NCBI RefSeq assembly: GCF_900129495.1 | Contig: NZ_FQVX01000002.1 | Coordinates: 620,001-684,000, forward strand | Direction of reading: 5' to 3' | From: Geodermatophilus nigrescens | GTDB lineage: Bacteria > Actinomycetota > Actinomycetes > Mycobacteriales > Geodermatophilaceae | DNA length: 64,000 bases | Part shown: positions 27,037-34,679 of the stretch, piece by piece | Layout of the letters: each line of letters starts with the position of its first letter | Numbering within the stretch: the stretch's first letter is position 1 | Translations under genes and position numbers: made by a program | The notes under the pieces: model-generated | The model's database searches: none | What the model was told of the DNA's origin: nothing | What the model saw: the letters and a program-made list of their open reading frames with translations, nothing else

Positions 27037-27858
27037 TCAGCCCCGCAGCCGCAGGTCCTCGTCTATGTCGCGGGCGGCGCGCAGCAGCGCGGGCAGGATC
27101 CGCTCACGGAGCTCCTCCGGCGGCACCCGGGTGGTGTGGCTGGAGACGGTGACGGCGGCGAGCACCGCACCGGAGGCGTCGTGCACCGGCGCGGCGACGC
27201 ACTGGATGCCGGCCTCGAGCTCCTGCTCCAGCAGGCACCAGCCCTGCTCGCGGACGCCGGTGACCACCGCGCGCAGCGCATCGACGCTGGAGACGGTGTG
27301 CGGGGTGATCGGCCGCAGGTCGGCCCGGCCGAGCGCGTCCTCGAGGGCGTCGTCGTCGAGCGCGGCGAGCAGCACGCGGCCCATGGAGGAGGCGAAGGCG
27401 GGGATGCGCGAGCCGACGTCGACCTGCATGGCCATGATCCGCCGATAGGGCACGCGGACGGTGTAGACGACGTCGTCACCGGAGAGCACGCCCGCCGACG
27501 CGGTCTCCTGCACCTCCTCGGTCAGCCGGGCCAGCCGCTCGCGGACGACGTCCCACACGCTGGTGGTGGCGAGGTAGGCCTGGCCGAGCTCCAGCAGCCG
27601 CGGGCGCAGCCACCACACCTGCCCGTCGGTGCCCACGTAGTCCAGCGACTGCAGCGTGTGCAGCAGCCGGCGGGCGGTGGCCGGCGCCAGGCCGACGGCA
27701 CGGGCCACCTCGGCGAGGGTGCGGCGGGGGTGGGCGGCGTCGAACGCGCGGACGACGGCGAGGCCGCGGTCGAGCGCGCGCACGTACTCGACCGGGGCGC
27801 CGTCGCGGACCAGCTGCGGACCGGCGTCCTCGTCGTGCGGCAGTGCCGTGCTGGTCAT
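27037..27858 (-). CDS. IclR family transcriptional regulator of the hydroxyquinol/import locus
   Basis: A 273-residue IclR protein. The winged helix-turn-helix (about residues 25-90) includes ALDRGLAVVRAFD and TLAEVARAVGLAPATARRLLHTL. The effector domain follows with GSRIPAFASSMGRVLLA, the conserved GVREQGWCLLEQELEAG and CVAAPVHDASGAVLAAVTVS. The PobR/PcaR subgroup of IclR proteins responds to aromatic acids. A perfect copy of the 13-bp repeat lies 35 bp upstream of its start, and two more copies lie between the divergent hydroxylase and importer operons. This suggests autoregulation plus control of both operons. Confidence 0.93.
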   Translation of the reverse strand: MTSTALPHDEDAGPQLVRDGAPVEYVRALDRGLAVVRAFDAAHPRRTLAEVARAVGLAPATARRLLHTLQSLDYVGTDGQVWWLRPRLLELGQAYLATTSVWDVVRERLARLTEEVQETASAGVLSGDDVVYTVRVPYRRIMAMQVDVGSRIPAFASSMGRVLLAALDDDALEDALGRADLRPITPHTVSSVDALRAVVTGVREQGWCLLEQELEAGIQCVAAPVHDASGAVLAAVTVSSHTTRVPPEELRERILPALLRAARDIDEDLRLRG

Positions 27859-27892
27859 CCCGACTCCTCACCCCGGGCGCGGCGAACCGCGC

Positions 27893-27905
27893 TTCGCCTG
27901 GCGAA
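27893..27905. promoter_or_regulatory. Candidate IclR operator, copy 3 (autoregulatory)
   Basis: TTCGCCTGGCGAA, a perfect 6+1+6 palindrome between the divergently placed IclR start (27858) and the end of the aldehyde dehydrogenase gene (27943). It is the best match to the three-site consensus. Confidence 0.65.
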
Positions 27906-27942
27906 CGCTACGGCAGGCTGCGCCCGGGGTCGAGGGTCGCGC

Positions 27943-29403
27943 TCAGAACGGGTAGGCGGGCAGGTCGCCGCGGACGGTCACCCACTGCGTCTCGGTGAAG
28001 GCCTCGATGTTGGCCTGCGGGCCACCGTGCCGGGAGCCGGTGCCCGAGGCGCCGACGCCGCCGAACGGGGCGACCGCCTCGTCGTTGACCGTCTGGTCGT
28101 TGATGTGCACCAGGCCCGACGGGATGCGCTCGGCGAGCTCGAGACCGGCGTAGACGTCGCGGGTGAGGATGCCCAGGCTCAGGCCGTACTCGGTGCCGGC
28201 GGCCAGGCGCGCGACCTCGTCGAGGCTGCTGAACGGCGTCACCGGGGCGACCGGGCCGAAGATCTCCTCCTGGTAGGCCGGGTGGTCGACCGCGACGCCG
28301 CCGAGGACCGTGGGCCGGTAGAAGAGGCCCTCGTAGGTGCCGCCGGTGCGCACGGTGGCGCCCCGGTCGACGCTGGCGGTGACCAGCCCGTGCACGCGGT
28401 CGCGCTGGCCGGCGTCGATGAGCGGGCCCATCGCCACCTGCTCGCGGAACGGGTCGCCGACCGGAAGCTTCTCGACCTTCTCGGTGAGGACGGCGGTGTA
28501 CTCCTCGGCGATCGACTCGTGCACCAGGTGCCGGCTGGTCGCCATGCAGATCTGGCCCTGGTGCGCGAAGGTGCCCCAGGCGCCGACGCTGGCGGCCGCG
28601 GTCACGTCGACGTCGGGCAGCACGATCAGCGCGGAGTTTCCGCCGAGCTCGAGGTGCGCCCGCTTGAGGTGCTGGCCGGCGAGCGCGCCGACGATCCGGC
28701 CCGCCTTCGTGGAGCCGGTGAAGGCGATGACCCGCACCTGCGGCGCGGTCACCAGCGCCTCGCCGACGTCGGCCCCGCCGGGCAGCACCTGGAAGACGCC
28801 GGCCGGGAGCCCCGCCTCCTCGAAGACGCGGGCGAAGACGGCGCCGCCGGAGATGGCGGTGCGCGGGTCGGGCTTGAGGACGACGGCGTTGCCGAGCGCC
28901 AGCGCGGGGGCGATCGCGCGGATCGCCAGGATCGTCGGCACGTTGAACGGCGCGATCACGCCGACGACGCCGGCCGGCACGCGGCGGGCGAAGCTCAGCC
29001 GCGGGGAGCCGGTGCGCAGCAGCTCGCCGTAGGGGTGGCTCGGCAGCGCGGAGGCCTCGTAGCACTCCTGGGCGCTGGTGTGGACCTGGAAGTCGCCGAA
29101 GGGCTGGATCGCCCCGGACTCCCGGGCCAGCCAGCCCTTGATCTCGTCGGCGTGCTCCTCGAGCACCTGCCCGGCGCGGCGCAGCACCCGGGCGCGGTCC
29201 TCGAACGGGGTCGCGGCCCACGCGCGCTGCGCCTCGGCGGCCCGCTCGGCCGCCGCGAGGACGTCCTCCGGCGTCGCCTTGCCGACCGGCGCGATGACGT
29301 CGCCGGTGGCCGGCTCGACCGCGTCGTAGGTGCCGCCGGACCCGTCGGTCCAGGTGCCCGTCCAGATCCTGCCCTGCCACGCGCCGTCGTCCAGGAGTGC
29401 CAC
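27943..29403 (-). CDS. Aldehyde dehydrogenase (benzaldehyde dehydrogenase-like)
   Basis: A 486-residue NAD(P)-dependent aldehyde dehydrogenase. It has GVVGVIAPFNVP (about residue 145), the cofactor region FTGSTKAGRIVG (about 228), the general base in LELGGNSALIVL (about 252), and the nucleophile Cys in AHQGQICMATSRHLVHE (about 285). The C-terminal EEIFGPVAPVTPF and GGVGASGTGSRHGG motifs complete the fold. Close family members oxidise benzaldehyde, vanillin or salicylaldehyde, which fits the aromatic catabolism around it. GTG at 29403 is chosen because it matches the usual family N-terminus. It is transcribed towards the IclR gene but separated from it by the operator-containing gap, so it may have its own promoter. 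Confidence 0.92.
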   Translation of the reverse strand: MALLDDGAWQGRIWTGTWTDGSGGTYDAVEPATGDVIAPVGKATPEDVLAAAERAAEAQRAWAATPFEDRARVLRRAGQVLEEHADEIKGWLARESGAIQPFGDFQVHTSAQECYEASALPSHPYGELLRTGSPRLSFARRVPAGVVGVIAPFNVPTILAIRAIAPALALGNAVVLKPDPRTAISGGAVFARVFEEAGLPAGVFQVLPGGADVGEALVTAPQVRVIAFTGSTKAGRIVGALAGQHLKRAHLELGGNSALIVLPDVDVTAAASVGAWGTFAHQGQICMATSRHLVHESIAEEYTAVLTEKVEKLPVGDPFREQVAMGPLIDAGQRDRVHGLVTASVDRGATVRTGGTYEGLFYRPTVLGGVAVDHPAYQEEIFGPVAPVTPFSSLDEVARLAAGTEYGLSLGILTRDVYAGLELAERIPSGLVHINDQTVNDEAVAPFGGVGASGTGSRHGGPQANIEAFTETQWVTVRGDLPAYPF

Positions 29404-29449
29404 GTCGTCCCTCTCGTCGTCGTACCGGTGCCCGCCGAGTCTCGCCGGT

Positions 29450-29473
29450 CCGCCTTCCGCGCGCGAAAGGCGG
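29450..29473. promoter_or_regulatory. 24-bp palindrome upstream of the aldehyde dehydrogenase gene
   Basis: CCGCCTTCCGCG followed directly by CGCGAAAGGCGG; 11 of 12 arm positions pair. The centre TTCCGCGCGCGAA keeps the TTC/GAA ends and 13-bp length of the IclR-type sites, so it may be a degenerate operator. It lies 47 bp upstream of the aldehyde dehydrogenase start. A hairpin in RNA is also possible. Confidence 0.55.
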
Positions 29474-29541
29474 CCCTCCCGCGCCTGAGATCGCCCTTCC
29501 TCCTGTGCCGCTGACCTGCGAGAACTGTCGTACCCCGGTCG

Positions 29542-29547
29542 TAGGTT
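29542..29547 (+). promoter_or_regulatory. -10 element (TAGGTT) of the DUF222-HNH gene
   Basis: TAGGTT ends 6 nt before the ATG at 29554, the leaderless spacing seen at other genes here. No Shine-Dalgarno sequence is present. Confidence 0.5.
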
Positions 29548-29553
29548 CGGTCC

Positions 29554-31065
29554 ATGTCGGCGGGCGGGCAGTACGTGTCGCCGATCGAGCTCGCGCTCAC
29601 CGCGGTGCTCGCCGAGCAGCCCCTGACGTTCCGCCGGCTGCCGGTGGCGTTGCTCTCGCGTGAGCACAAGGCGCGCGAGCTGCAGCGCCTGGCCGCGCTG
29701 AAGGCCCAGACCGCCGCCTACGAGGCGGAACTCGTCCTCGGCCTGGCCGACGACTCCCCCGACGACGACGACCCGCCGCCCGGCACGCCGGGTGCGCGGT
29801 CGGGGTCGTGGGCGCCGGATCCCGAGTTGCCCGGGGTGTCGGAGTTCTTCACCGCGGAACTGGCGGTCGTGCTCAACGTCGGCCGCCCCACCGCCACGAC
29901 CCTCGCCAAGCGCGCCTGGACCTACCGGGAGAGCCTGCCCGCCACCTGGGCCGCGCTGCGGGCCGGGCAGCTGGACGAGCGCCGCGCCATGGTGCTGGTC
30001 GACGTGCTGCAGTGGACCGCCCCCGCGCTGGCCCGACGGATCGAGGCCCGCCTCCTGCCTCGGGCTGCGGAGTGGACGACGCGGACGCTGCGCAAGCGCG
30101 CGGTCCAGGCGCTGCTCGAACTCGACCCCGACGCGGCCGAGCGGAAGAAGGACGACGCGACGCGCACCGCCGACGTCCGGATCGTGCCCTCGGCGCAGGA
30201 CGGGATGGCGGTGATGATCGCCGAGCTGCCCGCCGAGGTCGCCGCGATGTGCATGGAGGTGGTGGAGCGGCTCGCGCGGCTGGCCGTGGACGCCGGTGAC
30301 CGGCGGCCGATCGGGGTGATCCGCACCGAGGTGTTCACCGCCCTGTTCCTGGGCGCCGGTGACCCGAGCCGGCCGCCGGTGACCGCGCACCTGCAGATCA
30401 TCGCCACCCTGTCCGCGCTGGCCGGCCGGTCGGCCGAGCCCGGTGAGGTCAACGGCATCCCGATCACCGCCGCGGTGCTGCGCGAACTACTGCGCCAACT
30501 CGACGCCCTCGGTGTCGGCGTTCCCGACGGCGGGTCGGTCACCCTCGCGCTCACCGACGACGACGGCACCCTGCACGCCACCACTCCCCTCGACCAGGCC
30601 CGCACGCTCGCCCGCCGCGGCTGCCCCGACCACCCCGACGGTGAGGCCAACGGCGGGTGCCAGTGCCCGGTGCTCGACCGGCCCGAGCCCACCGACCGTT
30701 ACACGCCGACCCGGCCGCAGCAGCGGTTCGTGCGCACCCGTGACCGCACCTGCCGCTTCCCCACCTGCGGCCAACGGGTCGGCTGGGCCGACGCCGACCA
30801 CGTCATCCCCCACGCCCACGGCGGGAAGACCGACTGCGCCAACCTGTGCTGCCTGTGCCGCAGCCACCACCGCCTCAAGACCTTCGCCCGCGGCTGGCAC
30901 TTCTCCATGAGCCCGGACGGGGTGCTGACCGTGACCACCCCGTCGGGCATCACCCGCACCACCCGCCCACCGGGCATGCGCCCACCACCGGAGCGCGACC
31001 CACCACCCGGCGCGACCGGGACGCTCCCACCGGCCGACCCGGCCGACGACCCGCCACCGTTCTGA
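29554..31065 (+). CDS. DUF222 and HNH endonuclease domain protein (13E12 repeat family)
   Basis: A 503-residue protein of the 13E12/REP13E12 family, present in many copies in actinobacterial genomes. DUF222 covers roughly residues 20-330 (ELAVVLNVGRPTATTLAKRA, ALRAGQLDERRAMVLVDVL). The HNH nuclease is at about residues 385-440: CRFPTCGQRVGWADADHVIPH, then HGGKTDCANLCCLCRSHHRLK, with the paired Cys, DH, N and HH residues kept (motifs shortened). The C-terminus is Pro-rich. These genes behave like mobile or recombination-prone sequences, and several phages use them as attachment sites. No transposase or inverted ends were found here. A perfect 14-bp hairpin follows the stop. Confidence 0.9.
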   Translation: MSAGGQYVSPIELALTAVLAEQPLTFRRLPVALLSREHKARELQRLAALKAQTAAYEAELVLGLADDSPDDDDPPPGTPGARSGSWAPDPELPGVSEFFTAELAVVLNVGRPTATTLAKRAWTYRESLPATWAALRAGQLDERRAMVLVDVLQWTAPALARRIEARLLPRAAEWTTRTLRKRAVQALLELDPDAAERKKDDATRTADVRIVPSAQDGMAVMIAELPAEVAAMCMEVVERLARLAVDAGDRRPIGVIRTEVFTALFLGAGDPSRPPVTAHLQIIATLSALAGRSAEPGEVNGIPITAAVLRELLRQLDALGVGVPDGGSVTLALTDDDGTLHATTPLDQARTLARRGCPDHPDGEANGGCQCPVLDRPEPTDRYTPTRPQQRFVRTRDRTCRFPTCGQRVGWADADHVIPHAHGGKTDCANLCCLCRSHHRLKTFARGWHFSMSPDGVLTVTTPSGITRTTRPPGMRPPPERDPPPGATGTLPPADPADDPPPF

Positions 31066-31073
31066 CACCCGTC

Positions 31074-31106
31074 CCCGGCGGCGCACCGCGGAGGTGCGCC
31101 GCCGGG
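31074..31106 (+). terminator. Strong hairpin after the DUF222-HNH gene
   Basis: CCCGGCGGCGCACC pairs perfectly with GGTGCGCCGCCGGG (14 bp) around a 5-nt loop, beginning 9 nt after the TGA. No U-tract follows, which is usual for actinobacterial terminators. Confidence 0.75.
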
Positions 31107-31251
31107 TCGACCACGCCGTGAGCCGCGCGGGGGCCCGCCGGCCGCCGCCGGGCGAGTACGGGCCCGACACCGGATCGTGACGACGCGCTTCCGGGCCCGG
31201 ACACGTGGGGGACGACTCCTCTCACGAGCCGGGAGCCGCGCGACCGCCGCC

Positions 31252-31257
31252 TAGCGT
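31252..31257 (+). promoter_or_regulatory. -10 element (TAGCGT) of a small membrane protein gene
   Basis: TAGCGT lies 8 nt before the ATG at 31266, consistent with a leaderless or near-leaderless transcript. Confidence 0.5.
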
Positions 31258-31265
31258 CGCCCGTC

Positions 31266-31457
31266 ATGAGACCCGGCGAGAGCTACCGCGACGGTGTCCA
31301 GCGGCGGGCGGTGCTGGCGGTGCTCGTCGGCGTCGGCGCCGCGTTCCTGCTGCACTGGCTCGACGACGACATGACCGCCACCGTGCTGGTCGGCGTCGTC
31401 ACGGCGCTGTGCGTGGCGCTCGTGCCCAGCCCGCGGGAGACCGTCCCGCGGGCGTGA
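31266..31457 (+). CDS. Small two-helix membrane protein
   Basis: A 63-residue protein. A basic N-terminus (MRPGESYRDGVQRR) leads into a hydrophobic segment (AVLAVLVGVGAAFLLHWL), then a short acidic loop (DDDMTA), a second hydrophobic segment (TVLVGVVTALCVALVP), and a short tail. The ATG is preceded by a leaderless-type -10 element, which supports it as a real gene. It ends 8 bp before the stop of the convergent pcaC gene. No family recognised. Confidence 0.65.
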   Translation: MRPGESYRDGVQRRAVLAVLVGVGAAFLLHWLDDDMTATVLVGVVTALCVALVPSPRETVPRA

Positions 31458-31464
31458 CCCGGGG

Positions 31465-31881
31465 TCAGCCCTCGCGCATCTCCGCGAGCACGCCCGCCGC
31501 CACCTTGAACGCGTGGTTGGCGGCCGGCACCCCGGCGTAGACCGCCGCGTGCTGCACCACCTCGGCGATCTCGTCCTCGCTCAGCCCGTTGTGCACCGCC
31601 GCCCGGACGTGCAGCGCGAACTCGTCCCAGTGCCGCAGCGCGATGCAGATCGACAGCGTGGCGATGCTGCGCTCGCGGCGCTCCAGGCCCGGCCGCTGCC
31701 AGACGTCGCCCCACGCCACCCGGGTGATGAAGTCCTGGAAGCCGGCGGTGAAGGGCGTCGTGTTCGCCACCGCGCGGTCCACCCACGCGTCGCCGAGCAC
31801 CTCCCGCCGGGTGCGCATCCCCGCCTCGCGGCGGGTGTCGTCGGTCGAGAGACCGTCTGGCTCCGGTGCCGCGTCGCTCAC
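31465..31881 (-). CDS. pcaC: 4-carboxymuconolactone decarboxylase
   Basis: A 138-residue AhpD/CMD-fold protein that converts 4-carboxymuconolactone to 3-oxoadipate enol-lactone in the protocatechuate branch. Typical motifs are RREVLGDAWVDRA, TPFTAGFQDFITRVAWGDVW, RSIATLSICIALRHWDEFALH and the active-site region IAEVVQHAAVYAGVPAANHAF. It is a separate gene, whereas many actinobacteria have a fused pcaL (PcaD+PcaC). The GTG start overlaps the TGA of pcaD. Last gene of the pcaHGBDC operon. Confidence 0.94.
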   Translation of the reverse strand: MSDAAPEPDGLSTDDTRREAGMRTRREVLGDAWVDRAVANTTPFTAGFQDFITRVAWGDVWQRPGLERRERSIATLSICIALRHWDEFALHVRAAVHNGLSEDEIAEVVQHAAVYAGVPAANHAFKVAAGVLAEMREG

Positions 31882-32657
31882 GCGTGGCCCCCTGCGGCGT
31901 CCAGGTGCGCCAGCAGCGCACCGGTGACCTCCAGCGGCTGCTCCAGGTTGGGCAGGTGCGCCCCCGGGCTGACCGTCAGCAGCGTCGCGCCGGCGATCCC
32001 CTCGACGATCGCCTGCTGGTGCGGCGGCGGCAGCGCCGGGTCCTCCGCGCCGGACACCACCAGCGTCGGCGCGGTGATCCGGGCGAGGTCCTCACGGGCG
32101 TCGAAGTGGCCGACCGCCTCGCAACAGTTCGCGTACCCCTCGTCGTCGGCGCCGGCGATCATCGCCTCCAGCCGCGCGACCAGGTCGGGGTGCTCCGCGG
32201 CGTATGCGGGGGTCAGCCAGCGGCCCACGATCGCCGGCGCGAGCGGCGCCGTCCCGCCCGAGCGCGCCTGCACCGCGCGGTCCAGGAAGCCCTGTGGGTC
32301 CGGCCTGGCCGACGTCGCCACCAGCACCAGCCGGTCCACCCGCGCGGGCTCGCGCGCGGCCAGCCGCATCGCCGTCATCCCACCCAGGGACAGCCCGACC
32401 ACGTGCGCCCGGCGCGCGCCGACCCGGTCGAGCAGCGCGACGAGGTCGTCGACCAGGTCGTCCACCGTGTACGGGCCCGCGGGCGCCGGCGACTCCCCGT
32501 GCCCGCGGGTGTCGTAGCTGACCACGCGGTAGCGCTCGGCCAGCGCCGGCACCTGCGGGTCCCACATCCCGCGGGTGGCGCCCAGCGAGTTGGACAGGAC
32601 GACGACCGGCGCGTCGGCCGGCCCGTCCTCCGTGTAGGACACCTCGACGGCGGTCAT
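31878..32657 (-). CDS. pcaD: 3-oxoadipate enol-lactonase
   Basis: A 259-residue alpha/beta-hydrolase that hydrolyses 3-oxoadipate enol-lactone to 3-oxoadipate. It has the oxyanion region LSNSLGATRGMWDPQ, RYRVVSYDTRGHGES, nucleophile Ser in VVGLSLGGMTAMRLA, Asp in VVSGAEDPALPP and the catalytic His in PGAHLPNLEQP. The order and spacing match PcaD. The ATG overlaps the stop of pcaB, and its stop overlaps the start of pcaC. Confidence 0.95.
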   Translation of the reverse strand: MTAVEVSYTEDGPADAPVVVLSNSLGATRGMWDPQVPALAERYRVVSYDTRGHGESPAPAGPYTVDDLVDDLVALLDRVGARRAHVVGLSLGGMTAMRLAAREPARVDRLVLVATSARPDPQGFLDRAVQARSGGTAPLAPAIVGRWLTPAYAAEHPDLVARLEAMIAGADDEGYANCCEAVGHFDAREDLARITAPTLVVSGAEDPALPPPHQQAIVEGIAGATLLTVSPGAHLPNLEQPLEVTGALLAHLDAAGGHA

Positions 32658-33985
32658 CCGCGCTCCCCCTCGGTCAGTCGGTCGTGCTCGGCCAGCGCCG
32701 CGTCCACCTGCGCGCCGGCCTCCCCCACGTCCGGCGCGGCGGCGGCCAGCACGGCGGCGACGTCGACGTCGGAGCGCCCGGCCACCACCTCGGCCAGCGT
32801 CCGGCCGGTCTCCCGCGCCGTGCGCGCGGCGTCGGCGGCGGCGTCGTGGGCGGCCCCGCGGCCGAGCGAGGGCGTCAGCGCCTCGGCCAGCGCGCCGGCC
32901 AGCGACCCCTCCGCCGCGGCGGCCACCGTGGCGGCCATCCGGGCGGGGTCGGGCCGCAACCCGCGCAGGCTCTCGGCCAGCCACGCCGCCGCCGAGCCGA
33001 CCGTGACCAGCAGGTCGGTCACCGTGGGCCACTCGCTGTGCCAGGCGCCCGCGGCCCGCTCGTGCTCCTGCTCCATCGCGCCGAGCAGCGTGGCCACCAG
33101 GCCGGGCGCCCGCCGCGCGCACGCCCGCGCCGAGACCGCCGCCACCGGGTTCTGCTTGTGCGGCATCGCCGACGAGCCGCCGCGCCCCTCGCCCACCTCG
33201 GCGGCCTCGGCCACCTCCGACTGCGCGAGCAGCACGACGTCGAGCGCCACCGTGGACACCACCCCGGCCGCGGCGCCGAGCGCCCCGGCGAGGTCGGCCA
33301 CCGGCAGCCGCACGGTGAACCACGGGACAGCGGTGGCCACCAGCCCCAGCTCGGCGGCCAGCGCCTCCCGGACGACGACGCCCGCGCCCGACGACGCCGC
33401 CAGCGTGCCCACCGCCCCGCCGTACTGCACCGGCAGCCCGGCCACCACCTCCGCCAGCCGCAGCCGCGCGCCGTCGAGGCCGGCCAGCCAGGTGGCCGCC
33501 TTGAGCCCGAACGTGGTGGGCAGCGCCTGCTGCATCAGCGTGCGGCCCATGACGACGTCGTCCCGGTGCGCCCGCGCCAGCCCGGCGCACAGCTCCGCCG
33601 CGGCGGCGAGGTCGGCGTCGAGCGCGGCCACCGCCGAGCGGGCGAGCAGCAGCAGCGCGGTGTCGAGCACGTCCTGGCTGGTGGCCCCGACGTGCACGGC
33701 GACGGCGTCGCGCTCCCCCACCGCGTCCTGCAGCGCGCGCACCAGCGGCGGCACCGGGTTGCCGGCGTCGGCGGCGCGGGCGACCACGCGGGCCAGGTCG
33801 AGTCGCGAGGGGTCGGCGCAGGCCGCCGTCACGGCGTCGGCGGCGGTCCCGGGCACCAGGCCCGCCGACGCCGCGGCCCGCGCCAGCGCCGCCTCGACCG
33901 CCAGCAGCGCGCGGAACCAGGCGTCGTCGGAGACGGCCGACGCCGCACCGCCGCGCGCGAACGTGCCGGCGAACAGACCTGTCAC
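32654..33985 (-). CDS. pcaB: 3-carboxy-cis,cis-muconate cycloisomerase
   Basis: A 443-residue member of the fumarase/aspartase superfamily that lactonises 3-carboxymuconate to 4-carboxymuconolactone. Signature elements are VGATSQDVLDTA (about residues 98-109), MGRTLMQQALPTTFGLK and the superfamily signature GRGGSSAMPHKQNPVAA (about 265-281). The C-terminal 60 residues are Ala-rich helical. Start GTG; separated from pcaG by 34 bp. Confidence 0.94.
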   Translation of the reverse strand: MTGLFAGTFARGGAASAVSDDAWFRALLAVEAALARAAASAGLVPGTAADAVTAACADPSRLDLARVVARAADAGNPVPPLVRALQDAVGERDAVAVHVGATSQDVLDTALLLLARSAVAALDADLAAAAELCAGLARAHRDDVVMGRTLMQQALPTTFGLKAATWLAGLDGARLRLAEVVAGLPVQYGGAVGTLAASSGAGVVVREALAAELGLVATAVPWFTVRLPVADLAGALGAAAGVVSTVALDVVLLAQSEVAEAAEVGEGRGGSSAMPHKQNPVAAVSARACARRAPGLVATLLGAMEQEHERAAGAWHSEWPTVTDLLVTVGSAAAWLAESLRGLRPDPARMAATVAAAAEGSLAGALAEALTPSLGRGAAHDAAADAARTARETGRTLAEVVAGRSDVDVAAVLAAAAPDVGEAGAQVDAALAEHDRLTEGERG

Positions 33986-34019
33986 GGCTCTCTTCCTACC
34001 GGCGGCGGGCCGGGCGCGC

Positions 34020-34679
34020 TCAGACGGCGAAGAAGACCGTCTCGCGCTCGCCCTGCAGGCGGACGTCGAGGCGGTAGCCGTCGTCGGTGGGCGTGGCCAG
34101 CAGGGTGTCCCGCTGCTCCTCGGTCAGCCCGCGCAGGACGACGTCCTCGGCGTTGGCGTCGGCCTCGTCGGCGAAGTAGACCCGGGTGACGACGCGGTCG
34201 AGCAGGCCGCGGGCGAAGACCGAGACGTCGACGTGCGGCGCCTGCAGCCCGCCCTCGCCGTCGGGCACCCGCCCGGGCTTGAGCGTGAAGACGGCGAACT
34301 CACCCGTGATCGTCGAGGCGCGCGCGTACCCGCGGAACCCCGGGTACGTGGACGCACCGCGCGGGTCCTCCGGCGACGGGAAGCGGCCGTCGGGGTCGGC
34401 CTGCCACGTCTCGACCATCGCGTCGGGCACCACGTCGCCGTTGCCGTCGAGCACCCGGCCGCGGATCCAGACGCCGCCCTCGGTGCCCTCGGCCGCGGCC
34501 CACACGCCGTCGGGCCAGGTCAGGCCGATGGCCAGGTAGGGGCCGACGGTGGCGCTGGGGGTGGTCCCCAGCCGGAGCGGCCCGGTGAGGAAGCCGCTGC
34601 CCCGCTGGCCGGAGCGGGGCTGGAAGGGCTCCGAGGGGTTCGGCGGGACGTCGAGGGGGTCCGGCACGCTCGCGGTCAC
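34020..34679 (-). CDS. pcaG: Protocatechuate 3,4-dioxygenase alpha subunit
   Basis: A 219-residue intradiol dioxygenase subunit that, with PcaH, opens protocatechuate to 3-carboxy-cis,cis-muconate. It has TPSATVGPYLAIGL, IRGRVLDGNGDVVPDAMVETWQADPDGRF, the alpha-type APHVDVSVFARGLLDRVVTRVYF in place of the His-ligand motif of the beta subunit, and DDGYRLDVRLQGERETVFF at the end. It does not carry the iron ligands, as expected for PcaG. Its GTG overlaps the TGA of pcaH. Confidence 0.95.
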   Translation of the reverse strand: MTASVPDPLDVPPNPSEPFQPRSGQRGSGFLTGPLRLGTTPSATVGPYLAIGLTWPDGVWAAAEGTEGGVWIRGRVLDGNGDVVPDAMVETWQADPDGRFPSPEDPRGASTYPGFRGYARASTITGEFAVFTLKPGRVPDGEGGLQAPHVDVSVFARGLLDRVVTRVYFADEADANAEDVVLRGLTEEQRDTLLATPTDDGYRLDVRLQGERETVFFAV

